This document shows positions 10,501-17,285 of a DNA stretch of 64,000 nt, piece by piece. The first letter of the stretch is position 1, and each line of letters begins with the position of its first letter. This DNA is from JAACFF01 sp963701435. GTDB taxonomy: Bacteria; Chloroflexota; Anaerolineae; Promineifilales; Promineifilaceae. Location: assembly GCA_963701435.1 (NCBI GenBank), contig CAVPAL010000006.1, positions 682,001-746,000 of the forward strand, written 5' to 3'. A model generated the notes under the pieces. That model had not been told where the DNA came from. It was given only the letters and a program-made list of their open reading frames with translations, and did no database searches. The translations under genes were made by a program, and so were the position numbers.

Positions 10501-11224
10501 CGATCCTGGCGTGACGCATGGATTGTACAGCGGCATCATTGGCGCCGCCGGTTTCACGGAATTTGGCATCGAGATTGAGGCAACGGCCGTTAACGGCTCC
10601 CAGCCCATCAACGCAACTTTGTGCATCACCTGCAGCGCTACGCACAACACAGCCGCCACCTTCAATGGTACGTTTGTCGAAACAGGCACACCGACCGACA
10701 CCTTTTCGTTAGTCTCTGACCCGTTCATCGAAGATATCGCTGGTAACGCAGTGACCAAAGTTATTACCCTCACAGGGTCGGTTATCAACAACGGCGGCAC
10801 CATCACCGGAATCTATGAAGAACACACCGTCGATGCCGTAGGGCGTGAAACATTCCTTACCAGCGAACTGTATGCCAGTCGTCCCAAACGGGTTCCCGGC
10901 GCTGCTACACCAACAGCGACCATTGCCCTTGACCCTGGCGACCTGCCCCACATCAACTGGAATAGTAGTGAAGCTAACTGCACCTACCAACTTTATCGTA
11001 GTGGGCAACCTTATTTCGTCAGCTACCCCCGGCAACTGGCCAGCAGCATGACAGGCGCCGGTTTTATTGATACATTTACAGCCACAATCGGCCAACCAAT
11101 CTTCTATCGGCTGCGGGCGCTCTCTTGTGATGCCAACTTTGATTATTTGGAAGCGAATGCCAGTTATTATCGAGATTCGCAGGAAATGGGCGCGTTTGCC
11201 TTCGCCATTGTGCCAGGAAACTGA
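4514..11224 (+). CDS. Giant secreted beta-helix / coiled-coil protein, tandem paralog of the first gene
   Basis: 2236 aa from the GTG at 4514. The real start is probably ATG 4474, which has a GGGAGA ribosome site. Removing one A from the AAAA run at 4486-4489 joins it in frame to a good signal peptide (MKLEKVGFAAPWIVVILMV..., cleavage after ALA). Order: N-terminal beta domains (about 85-235), a second beta domain (about 240-430), then a right-handed beta-helix with Pmp-like 'GGAIYN' repeats (about 447-930). A 'SPAIDAG...CDIGAYE' closing motif follows at 932-968. A long helical region (about 1040-1720) rich in Ala/Glu/Gln comes next, and an FN3-like end closes with FAFAIVPGN. Probably an adhesin or surface filament protein; no enzyme motif seen. 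Confidence 0.75.
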   Translation: MVILMVMLIAAGMKMPALAQDAITLERPPKTADAAAENKTDSQSDLNTETPALQTQEEPPTEKPKEPTVELAPTTANGSLTTTFAGGNGQQGAMFDITTNDKGISITALDVHIQGTNSGNILVYTIANATYVGNETNSAAWTLHSTVSVTGAGDGNPTAVNIADLAIPPNTTYAIYVYWTGYNIDTSLLRYTAGANTYNNDDLQISLGAGVAGSFGGGSSSNIFSPRTWNGTVYYQTFGCDNEYDGSSYVCSNATYDFEDISSTGTAVTLSDDNFIPVDFASGFEFNFYGTDYPSTFINSNGFLSFDAGSTSFSEHELPGAATPNNIIAGWWEDLDPPQGGTIHYQTLGYSPDRRFIVQFTDVAHDPSGTPVTFQFKLFEGSNIIEVHYQNSATDGGIHSAGIENSDGSIGLSYYYGVAGGTNHAVRYAPGRCRAQNLDYPSFDFTTNDASAVQTAVIGAYPGETIRIYGTCVGANTAFGSNQIAYINKNLTIEADPIGGATLHANQEGRVFYVENAALTVRNLRLTGGDADAGGSSAGGGIFLTPTNAALTLDGVHLVGNRSTLAGGGIYNDGSSIIELSGSSVLYENESNVGGAIFSKGNTTLDNIAALGNKGNYGGAIYIAANSHLSVSNSQLSENKANQVGGAIYAGGANTQMEINDSTISDNSAKILGGALANGDDTSVGGTVTITNTNITSNQVNHASANVYGGAIYNNGSLEMTGGAITNSETTSTSGLGQGTIYNRSTADLTLDGTLLYSNSTSYSGGGISNQGTANIKNSSFWLNESRWGGAIANYPPGNATITNSTVSQNSLFQTGYGGGIYNQAATLTLRNSTLSDNTALFPVGEGDGLHNLGGNLYLYDTIIANSSGGRDCYNSGTIVAHHSLIENNDGTNDCGLTNGVDGNITGQDPTLGPMQGNGGPTLTRALQVGSPAIDAGYCSGGLITTSQNGLNRPLAYAQQYCDIGAYERLGDGSADLLIGQNFRKQELTTFGVNLTNIINMNDTFKTHDDGRFFYRFCADFDQQEIWLTDNQDVLCRQWADLSSGEKDARVPSWSTTPLDNGGLNIDIYNTLRDSAFDYWQGAAATQETALTTEFQTAIDGTLEAIREQSYILAIYADEFFVDATRTNLTAPGGADIINDEIEDFENAHQQYVLGAMNLILAAQRPLPQGTVGDFYTESDLELLALLSRKQAETTMEIAKRQRRLADEQVEIDAVVALLEEEYGRLQRNLTLFVNWSQKFPNPDQVYSDNHGPELAIALEELANLADSFRSSNNVLGYRADYVPLATFPEIRIQFWGGEANTNGGYLKIARDAEDAARTAFLNYVDNAGSVSSAITNLETGLKDELEDLCGINVTGPADWNKTCGDPNDDADFTDGGAMGLSRINLVTAGRKVDQAYQHVANMTQLILIEEELAGQVIVQLQGAAQDIALSQLAIGKLNAVQTLQTDFSTDTDSVRDETTTAVRAYEKVSVTASANPFDLGAEAEIGVELSLENSFTESTEQTWGTTRETTTNPNAEAVAEYEKRQILREAEKDATIVGAENAAEIKRLLLQQTDALIELDVARAEYNAVLAEHNSLVTQYQALLRDKEYTNLSSNSYLTNPALRIISDNENRIAQERFDILVNYAYLAAKALEYELLSGATIPYQDLYTARTVDEVLTFFSTLNSTYGSLLDTSSLYPQKLSLAKDILRLTDTRVNNMLPFTVDSFVANSANWPSRADCNTPIISVATTLRTCLLQAFLLEQRIEGTEQIVFSFPTHLEDFYDGTGNDYNVRITPLQNSKPSGNCSEFAQCTGVWVNLLMDQYTNNGQTPRLYLTHDGQSAYLDNNSNIVYYRPAARRFPGQAIPSGFPQGSALRQSMNINVNHVGVWQPGVSATSNFYLRSAVASGWRVELDLDSPLNVDLKNDFDAITDLELNLQTMFLTVNPLLAAVQAEMEVLREQGEPIPAALQAEHDQMVAALQANRNQENKITDEKKSAVLNSMVESFNQTAVTAPYIDPGVTHGLYSGIIGAAGFTEFGIEIEATAVNGSQPINATLCITCSATHNTAATFNGTFVETGTPTDTFSLVSDPFIEDIAGNAVTKVITLTGSVINNGGTITGIYEEHTVDAVGRETFLTSELYASRPKRVPGAATPTATIALDPGDLPHINWNSSEANCTYQLYRSGQPYFVSYPRQLASSMTGAGFIDTFTATIGQPIFYRLRALSCDANFDYLEANASYYRDSQEMGAFAFAIVPGN

Positions 11225-11290
11225 CGCCACTCAACATTTTCTGTATTATTTCTATTGCTTGTCAGTTTAATAGGTTTAGTTAGACGGCCG
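10117..11290 (+). repeat. Direct repeat copy 2 (3' end of giant-protein gene)
   Basis: Partner of bases 1-895. It carries the additional 267 bases at 10533-10799, encoding an 89-residue beta-rich insert that includes the pair CITC. The downstream flank is also related to that of copy 1. Confidence 0.9.
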
Positions 11291-11313
11291 TTTCCCACGA
11301 AACGGCCGTTTTT
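11284..11313 (+). terminator. Rho-independent terminator built from two ACGGCCGT palindromes
   Basis: ACGGCCGTTTC (11284-11294) and GAAACGGCCGT (11299-11309) form an 11-bp perfect stem with a four-base loop and a run of five T. It lies 60 bases after the giant gene. Both arms contain the over-represented palindrome ACGGCCGT. It may also serve the convergent MFS gene. Confidence 0.8.
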
Positions 11314-11331
11314 ATATTGCCCAACAATAAC

Positions 11332-12540
11332 TCAACCAACATCGGTTTGTCCCTGTGGACGCCAAACCAACAGCAGCAGCGCCGCCAGCAGCGCCATCAC
11401 GGCGCCAAAAAGGAAAGGCGCCGCCGGGTTCACCATTTCCCATAACACCCCGGCTATCAAGGAGGCGGGTAAATCAATAATACCCAACGTCGCGTTGTAG
11501 CTGCCGTAAGCTGTGCCACGCAGATCGGCCGGGACAAGATCCGCTACCATCGCTTTAGCCGTTCCGGTAGTCAGGCCATAATAAACGCCGTACAAGGCAT
11601 AGACCAGCCAGATTTGCCACGCCTGCTGCACCAGCGCAAAGCCAAGATAGATCGCCGCGTAAAAAAGCCAGCCGCCAATCAAAACGCGCCGCCGGCCGAT
11701 GCGGTCAGATAAAGAGCCTGCCGGCGTTGAAACGAGCGTGTAAACCAGGTTGAAAACCAGCAGCATCCCTAAAATGCCCACAACGCTCAACCCACGTTCC
11801 TGTGCGCGCAGCACCAAAAACGCATCGGAGGAATTGCCCAGATCAAATAAACCCACGATGAGCAGGAAAGTGAGAAACGGCCGTCCCAAACCCCGCAGCG
11901 TAATCTGCGGCGCTTTCCGCTTGGATGTCACCGCTACATCCCGCGCCAGCAGCGCCAGGGACAACAAACCGAGCAGCGCCGGAATAACGCTAATCAAGAC
12001 CAGGCGTTGAAATGTGCTCTCGCTGAGTTTAACAGCGCCTGCCTGCATGCCCCAAACGACCAGCAACGCAATCAAAAGCCCCACAACTGCCCCGGCCGTA
12101 TCGGCCGCGCGATGAAAACCAAACGCCAGACCACGCTGGTCGGGATCAATGCTGTCGGCGATTAATGCGTCGCGCGGTGCAGTGCGGATGCCCTTGCCAA
12201 TGCGGTCAGACCAGCGCACAACTGCGACGCCCAACCATGAATTGGCAAAGAGATAGAATGGTTTGGAAAAGGTTGAAATCCCATACCCGGCCACGGCCAC
12301 CCATTTGCGTTCCCCTAACCGGTCCGAGAGCCAGCCGGAAAAAAGTTTAAGCAAGCTGGCTGTGGCTTCCGCAACCCCTTCTATCAACCCGATAATGCCC
12401 GCGCGCACGCCCAATACGTCCACTAAAAACAGCGGCAGCACGTGAATCACCATCTCGCTTGAAATATCGGTGAAAAAGCTGGTTAAACTGACCGCCCAAA
12501 TATTGCGGGGAATTTTGCCCGGAGGTCGTTTTTTGGACAT
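11332..12540 (-). CDS. MFS transporter
   Basis: About 402 aa from MSKKRPPGK. Roughly twelve hydrophobic segments are seen. Major-facilitator signatures include 'GWLSDRLGERK' between helices 2 and 3 and the related 'GSLSDRIGRRRVLIGG' in the second half. 'SDRIGKGIRTAPRDALIADS' is typical of the YfcJ/UMF-like group found in many Chloroflexota. It is an inner-membrane secondary transporter; the substrate cannot be told. An upstream in-frame Met exists at 12561, but the start at 12540 matches the family's N-terminus better. Divergent from the next gene. Confidence 0.85.
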   Translation of the reverse strand: MSKKRPPGKIPRNIWAVSLTSFFTDISSEMVIHVLPLFLVDVLGVRAGIIGLIEGVAEATASLLKLFSGWLSDRLGERKWVAVAGYGISTFSKPFYLFANSWLGVAVVRWSDRIGKGIRTAPRDALIADSIDPDQRGLAFGFHRAADTAGAVVGLLIALLVVWGMQAGAVKLSESTFQRLVLISVIPALLGLLSLALLARDVAVTSKRKAPQITLRGLGRPFLTFLLIVGLFDLGNSSDAFLVLRAQERGLSVVGILGMLLVFNLVYTLVSTPAGSLSDRIGRRRVLIGGWLFYAAIYLGFALVQQAWQIWLVYALYGVYYGLTTGTAKAMVADLVPADLRGTAYGSYNATLGIIDLPASLIAGVLWEMVNPAAPFLFGAVMALLAALLLLVWRPQGQTDVG

Positions 12541-12674
12541 ATGGTTGCATCTCGATTTCACAAGCTGGGTGAATTTTGATTATAATGGGGATTATTTTCC
12601 CCAAATATGCGCAATACGCAAAAGCATGGCCATGCGTAAGAAGCATAGGCAGTGCAATTCTGGCAGGAGGCGTC

Positions 12675-13391
12675 ATGCAGAACAAACCTTTTTTATTGAG
12701 CGGATTGATTGGTTTGGCCGTGATTGTTATGAGTCTGGTTTTAATGTTTGTCACGCCGCAGCCTGCCGGAGATTTGCCGGAGGATTTTTTTACGCTCATT
12801 ATTGCGTTTGAGTTTGCCGAATCGCCCGACGAGGTGTATATGCTCTTTGGCACGGCCGATTCCCCCGCGCGTGATGCCCTGGTCGATCGCGTTACATTGA
12901 GCACAGTGCTCGATTTTTTGTATATGGCTTTGTATGGCAGTTTTCTGTTTACCTTTGCCGTTACCTGTGTGCGCCTGACCGGCAACGATCTGTTTTATGC
13001 GGCTGCCGTGTTGGCTGTTGTGGTTGTGCTGGCGGATGCGGCCGAAAATATACAGCTCCTGCGCATTATGGGGAATCTGGCCGGGGGCAGTTTTGGGGAA
13101 TATTTGAGCCGCTTAAAGCTGTATACCTGGTTGAAATGGGGTGGTTTGGCGCTTGGTTTTATGCTTTTGATCCCTTATTTTTCAAAAGGAAATGCGTACA
13201 GTCGCTTTATCGCCATGAACGCCGGCTTCCCGTTTGTGTTGGGCATGATGGCATTTTTTAGCCGGGGGTTGCTCAATGAGCTTTTTGCGCTGTCGGTCGC
13301 GCTGATGTTTGTATTGATGATTATTTATTGTTTTGTAACGGCCGTATCCGCGGACGCTGTCTCAAATCTGCACGATGTGTCCAGAGAATAA
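12675..13391 (+). CDS. Conserved-type membrane protein, function unknown
   Basis: 238 aa, about seven hydrophobic segments. ATG 12675 is chosen because GGCAGGAGG lies just upstream; the open frame extends further back but without a ribosome site. No family recognised. The soluble loop after the first helix is acidic (PEDFF...AESPDEVY). The gene overlaps the convergent acyltransferase gene tail to tail by 71 bases. Confidence 0.7.
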   Translation: MQNKPFLLSGLIGLAVIVMSLVLMFVTPQPAGDLPEDFFTLIIAFEFAESPDEVYMLFGTADSPARDALVDRVTLSTVLDFLYMALYGSFLFTFAVTCVRLTGNDLFYAAAVLAVVVVLADAAENIQLLRIMGNLAGGSFGEYLSRLKLYTWLKWGGLALGFMLLIPYFSKGNAYSRFIAMNAGFPFVLGMMAFFSRGLLNELFALSVALMFVLMIIYCFVTAVSADAVSNLHDVSRE

Positions 13392-13908
13392 CAAGCAGGT
13401 TTCCCAGCCAGACGGCCAATAAAGGCGCTTGCGCGCCGCTGAGCAGCAAATAAACCAGCAGCGCCGCCATACCCAAAATGACGGCCCAGCCTTCAACAGT
13501 TAATAGGAATAACCCGGCCGCAAAACTGAAGCCCATGACCACAGGCGCCCGCCACAGCGTCAGCCCGGTCCAAACGCCAAAAGTGACGGCCAGCGCTTTG
13601 CCGCCCTTGAATTTGAGAAAAGGGGAGAAGGCGTGGCCGTAGATGGGCGCCAGCGCAACGGCCGTTAATCCCCAGCCCTCAACTCCGGCATCAATCGCCA
13701 GCCAGACCGGGATGGCGCCCTTGAAACCGTCCAAAAGAATCGCCAGGATTCCCCAGCTTTTGCCGCCGGCGCGAAAAACATTGGAAGCGCCCGGATTACC
13801 GTCTCCATATTGACGAATATCAGTATGCAGCCCAAAGCGACCGACCAGCAGCGAAAACGGAATTGCGCCCGAGATAAAAGCGACCAAGGTCCAAAAAACA
13901 ACATTCAT
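13321..13908 (-). CDS. plsY: Glycerol-3-phosphate acyltransferase PlsY-like
   Basis: 195 aa integral membrane protein. PlsY transfers the acyl group of acyl-phosphate to glycerol-3-phosphate, the first step of phospholipid synthesis. The three family motifs are visible: 'GDGNPGASNVFR' (motif 1), 'GHAFSPFLKFKGGKALA' (motif 2) and a C-terminal 'THRADLRQR' (motif 3). The length equals the usual size. Motif 1 has D instead of the common S (GSGNIGATN), so it may be a second, divergent paralog. Its 3' end overlaps the convergent membrane-protein gene. Confidence 0.85.
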   Translation of the reverse strand: MNVVFWTLVAFISGAIPFSLLVGRFGLHTDIRQYGDGNPGASNVFRAGGKSWGILAILLDGFKGAIPVWLAIDAGVEGWGLTAVALAPIYGHAFSPFLKFKGGKALAVTFGVWTGLTLWRAPVVMGFSFAAGLFLLTVEGWAVILGMAALLVYLLLSGAQAPLLAVWLGNLLVILWTHRADLRQRPRIRPLQNNK

Positions 13909-13941
13909 ATGCGCTAACCAATGCTCTGCCTGATATTTGAA

Positions 13942-13994
13942 CGTTTGTAGTATGCCCTTTAGAGCGTTGCTCGCTTCAGCGCGTACTACGAACG
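13942..13994. repeat. Palindromic intergenic repeat (hairpin)
   Basis: CGTTTGTAGTA (13942-13952) pairs with TACTACGAACG (13984-13994) with a single G-T pair. The loop holds GC-rich sequence with a smaller inner palindrome. It lies between plsY and the end of the carotenoid operon, without a T tract on either strand. It looks like a REP-type repeat more than a terminator. Confidence 0.45.
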
Positions 13995-14004
13995 GTATCA
14001 GGAT

Positions 14005-14823
14005 TTAGGCGAGACTGTTTTGTTGTTTTGTCCGCCGTTTTGCGAACCACCACGCTTTGTAACTTGAAATTCTGACGTGACTTGCTTGCGCCAGAACCAG
14101 CACCACGCCAAAGGTGAGCAGGGTGTTGGTGAGCAGAAAGAAAATCAACTCCTCAACGGGCAGGATGCCGCCCAATAAAAGTCCGGTAGACTGTTCGGGA
14201 TTGATAGTCCATGTGCCCCAGCCGATTGCCAGGAAATCGGCGGCGCTCAGGTAGAGCGTGGCCGGCGCGATTGTCCAAAATACCAACCGCCGGTAGCGCC
14301 AGAGAATGTCCGCGCCAAAGGCAAGCTGTAGCGCAATGGGCGGCAGCGCCCAGCCCAACTCCAGCGCCAGATAGGTTCCCGGCTGCCAGCGGGTGACGAG
14401 GATGGCGACCGCCGCGAGCCACGGCAGCGCCAGAGCCACAACCGCAGCAATACGCAGACGGGCGGGGCTGGCGGCGGCGCTGCTTACGACGCGGATACGG
14501 CGCGCCAAAAAGAGCAGCCACAGCCCGGCCATAATCGGCTGCACGATAAAGAAGGTGTATTCTTCGATTGGTACCCAGCCGATGGTGAATCCGGTTACCA
14601 GCGCCGGGTCATACCACCACACGCGGGTCGCAACGAGATAATTATCCCAGGGCGTGGTGTAGATTAGGGCAATCACCACATGCAGCAGAATTGCCGCCCA
14701 GGCCGGCCAACTGCGCAAAGTGTCCGGCAATAACTTGCCGCGCCGCCTGTCACGCAGGTGTATTGCGCCCAGGATGAGGATTGGAATACCTAAAAAGAGT
14801 AATAAAAAACCAAAATATGTCAT
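14005..14823 (-). CDS. crtYcd: Lycopene cyclase, fused CrtYc-CrtYd type
   Basis: 272 aa from MTYFGFLLL, with about seven membrane segments. Two related halves are visible. The first has 'VWWYDPALVTGFTIGWVPIEEYTFFIVQP'-like sequence (P-x-E-E-x-x-F-F-x-x-Q), the second 'GILPVEELIFFLLTNTL' (P-V-E-E-x-x-F-F-x-x-T-N). These are the hallmarks of the heterodimeric bacterial/archaeal lycopene beta-cyclase family fused in one chain, which closes the ionone rings of lycopene. It is the last gene of the operon, starting 2 bases after the glycosyltransferase stop. Upstream in-frame Met codons lie inside that gene and are unlikely starts. Confidence 0.85.
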   Translation of the reverse strand: MTYFGFLLLFLGIPILILGAIHLRDRRRGKLLPDTLRSWPAWAAILLHVVIALIYTTPWDNYLVATRVWWYDPALVTGFTIGWVPIEEYTFFIVQPIMAGLWLLFLARRIRVVSSAAASPARLRIAAVVALALPWLAAVAILVTRWQPGTYLALELGWALPPIALQLAFGADILWRYRRLVFWTIAPATLYLSAADFLAIGWGTWTINPEQSTGLLLGGILPVEELIFFLLTNTLLTFGVVLVLAQASHVRISSYKAWWFAKRRTKQQNSLA

Positions 14824-14825
14824 GT

Positions 14826-15911
14826 TTATACAGATCGTCCTTTCCACGGGATGCCGCGACCAAGCAGACGGCTTGCCAGACCCCAAACGCCGGCGATCTG
14901 CACAAACAGCGCTCCAATAGGCGCCAGACATGCCATCCAGATTGAGCCGAAACGACGGGACCAGGGGAGTATTGTGGCAACGGCCGTTCCCCACGTAATC
15001 GGTATCCAGGGCCATTGCAAACGCCCGCGCAGCACACCCACAATTGTCAACAGCGGGCTCATCATGGCGGTAATAAAAATAATCGTCAGCAGCGCGCTTA
15101 AGCCGGACCAGCGCAGTGAGCCGGAACTCAAACGCGAGACGCCATGCCACATCTGCTGCGTGTCTTCGTACATATGCACCGCAGCCGCATGATCGCCATG
15201 TAAAATTGGGACGTTATAGCCCGACGATTTCAGCCATATGCCGAGCGCCACATCTTCAAGTGGCTCCTGCCGTACAGCCGCGTAGCCGCCGCTGCGCCGG
15301 TAAACATCTTTGCGCAGCAAAATGTATTGCCCGTTGAGGTGGTTGGTTTGTTTGGGCAAACCGGCGAACAATCCGGCGAAAGCGGTTGTGAGCACCACGC
15401 GGTCACTTGTTCCGCGGTAGGCCTGCTTCAGCCACAGGCTCAAGCCGTCTAAATGGTGTGCAAGCGCATAACAGACTGCCTGGGCGGGGCCGTTGGGATT
15501 GTGGCGTGTGTCGGCGTCGGTGAAAAGCAGCCAGTCGCTGCGCGCCATTTGCGCCCCCTGGTGGCAGGCATTGGGTTTACCATACCAGCCTGTTTGCAGT
15601 GAATCGAGACTCAAAACCCGCGCCCCGTGTTCGGCCGCAATAGCGGCCGTTTCATCTGTTGAGTTATCATCGACCACAATAATTTCAAACTCGCCCGGAT
15701 ATTGAATCGCGCACAGCGACGGCAGCAGCATGCGTAAATTCGACGCTTCGTTGCGAGCGGGGATGATAATAGACAAAGAGGGCAGGGTTTGTTTGACGGG
15801 TTTGTTGGGCAGCATAGGCATGGCGCGATAACGACGCTCAGCACGCATACCCAGCGGAGGCGCAAGAAAAGTAAACGCGGCCGTACGTCGCCAGGAATTA
15901 AAAATTGACAC
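14826..15911 (-). CDS. Family 2 glycosyltransferase of the carotenoid operon (CruC/CrtQ-like)
   Basis: 361 aa from a GTG at 15911. That GTG has AAAGAGG eight bases upstream and overlaps the P450 stop by 14 bases; a longer version would run 110 bases into the P450 gene. GT2 fold: 'LSIIIPARNEASNLRMLLPS', 'IIVVDDNSTDET', 'LLFTDADTRH' (DxD) and 'PLEDVALGIWLK' (ED..LG). Three or more C-terminal hydrophobic segments anchor it in the membrane. The position in the operon suggests it glycosylates a hydroxylated carotenoid, as do CruC-type enzymes of green bacteria. The exact sugar and acceptor are inference. Confidence 0.8.
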   Translation of the reverse strand: MSIFNSWRRTAAFTFLAPPLGMRAERRYRAMPMLPNKPVKQTLPSLSIIIPARNEASNLRMLLPSLCAIQYPGEFEIIVVDDNSTDETAAIAAEHGARVLSLDSLQTGWYGKPNACHQGAQMARSDWLLFTDADTRHNPNGPAQAVCYALAHHLDGLSLWLKQAYRGTSDRVVLTTAFAGLFAGLPKQTNHLNGQYILLRKDVYRRSGGYAAVRQEPLEDVALGIWLKSSGYNVPILHGDHAAAVHMYEDTQQMWHGVSRLSSGSLRWSGLSALLTIIFITAMMSPLLTIVGVLRGRLQWPWIPITWGTAVATILPWSRRFGSIWMACLAPIGALFVQIAGVWGLASRLLGRGIPWKGRSV

Positions 15912-17265
15912 GGCCGGCCTCTTTGGGGGATTGCGTTCTGCATCTGACGCGCATTTTGACGCCGGGTCGCGGCTCCAGCGTGGCGCCCATATGGGGTTTG
16001 ATTTCATCTGCGTTTAACAATTTGAGATCAAAAAGCTGAAAAATTCGCGCCAGGACCACTTTTGATTCTACTTGTGCAAAAGCGGCGCCGATGCAGTTGC
16101 GCGGACCGCCGCCAAAGGGAATATAGGTCAACGGGGGCTGTTCACGCCGATTATGACGTTCAAAGCGCGCTGGGCAAAACTGTTCCGGTTTGTCCCAATA
16201 CTTTTCATCCCGATGGGATAGATAAATTGAATACATGACGCGGGTTCCAGCCTCCAAATCATACCCGCCCAATTTAAGGTCCTCGGCCGCGCGGCGGTTG
16301 CCGATGTGGATTGGCGGGAACATGCGCAGCGCTTCTTTGATGACTTGATCTAAATAATGCAGATGGTTGATCTCGTCGATGGTAGGTGGGACATCCAGAC
16401 GGCTGAGGGTTGCGTCTACTTCGGCCGTGACTGCCTGCATATGGTCAGGATGGACGCCTAATAGATAAAAAACCCAGGCGAGCAGAGCGGTGCTGGTGTC
16501 ATGACCGGCGATGAGCATGGTGAGCATTTGATCCCGAATGCGATCGTCGTCCAGGCCGGCGCGAATGAGTTCGCCTAATAAATCGCTGGCGTCTTGCGGC
16601 ATGGCGCCGGAATCCAGGTCTTCGCGCCGCTGTTGAATAGCGGCATATAAGTATTGGTCCAACGTTTGCAGTGATTTGCGGTATTTGGGGCGCGGCATAT
16701 TGGCCCACATAATCCACAATCCGGGGGAAATATATTCGATGGCTTGTAAAATCGGTTTCCACAAGCGCTGCATGTCGGGCGCGAAATCGATCTTGAAAAG
16801 CGCGCCCATCAATATCAGCAGCGCCACTTTACGCATTTCGACGAGCATATCCTGCGCGCCGTCGTGCTGCCAATCATCTACGATCTGGTTGGTATAGCGC
16901 CAGAAAAGATCGATTTCATTGTTGACATGCCGGCGCTGCAGGGGTGGATCCATCAGACTGCGATAGTGGTCATGCTCTTCACCGTCCACAATCAGAACGC
17001 CACGGCGCAGTAAGCGTACAACAGGGTCGCTTTCGTTGCGCCAGAGAAATTTGTCGCGCTCGCTGACGAGGATTTGGCGGTTTGTTTGTGGTCCTATCGC
17101 GACTGCCGGTTGAAAACGCGGCATGGTGATCTGGAAAACGTCGCCCACATGGGCGTGCATCAGGGTGAGGGCGGACAGCAGGGAACGCTCACGCAGCAAA
17201 CCTTTCAAAATGGTTAACCCATTTTCAGGATCGGCGACGGGTAGAGGACACTCTTTCTCGGACAT
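15898..17265 (-). CDS. Cytochrome P450 in carotenoid operon
   Basis: 455 aa soluble-type bacterial P450. Visible motifs are the I-helix 'AGHDTST', the K-helix 'EALR' and the heme-binding 'FGGGPRNCIG' with its cysteine. It sits between crtI (20 bases upstream) and the glycosyltransferase (overlapping). The probable role is therefore carotenoid hydroxylation or oxygenation, providing the acceptor for the sugar. P450 carotenoid hydroxylases of the CYP175/CYP97 type are known, but I cannot assign the subfamily by eye. Confidence 0.9.
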   Translation of the reverse strand: MSEKECPLPVADPENGLTILKGLLRERSLLSALTLMHAHVGDVFQITMPRFQPAVAIGPQTNRQILVSERDKFLWRNESDPVVRLLRRGVLIVDGEEHDHYRSLMDPPLQRRHVNNEIDLFWRYTNQIVDDWQHDGAQDMLVEMRKVALLILMGALFKIDFAPDMQRLWKPILQAIEYISPGLWIMWANMPRPKYRKSLQTLDQYLYAAIQQRREDLDSGAMPQDASDLLGELIRAGLDDDRIRDQMLTMLIAGHDTSTALLAWVFYLLGVHPDHMQAVTAEVDATLSRLDVPPTIDEINHLHYLDQVIKEALRMFPPIHIGNRRAAEDLKLGGYDLEAGTRVMYSIYLSHRDEKYWDKPEQFCPARFERHNRREQPPLTYIPFGGGPRNCIGAAFAQVESKVVLARIFQLFDLKLLNADEIKPHMGATLEPRPGVKMRVRCRTQSPKEAGRVNF

Positions 17266-17285
17266 ACGGTCTAACCTTGCTGGAT

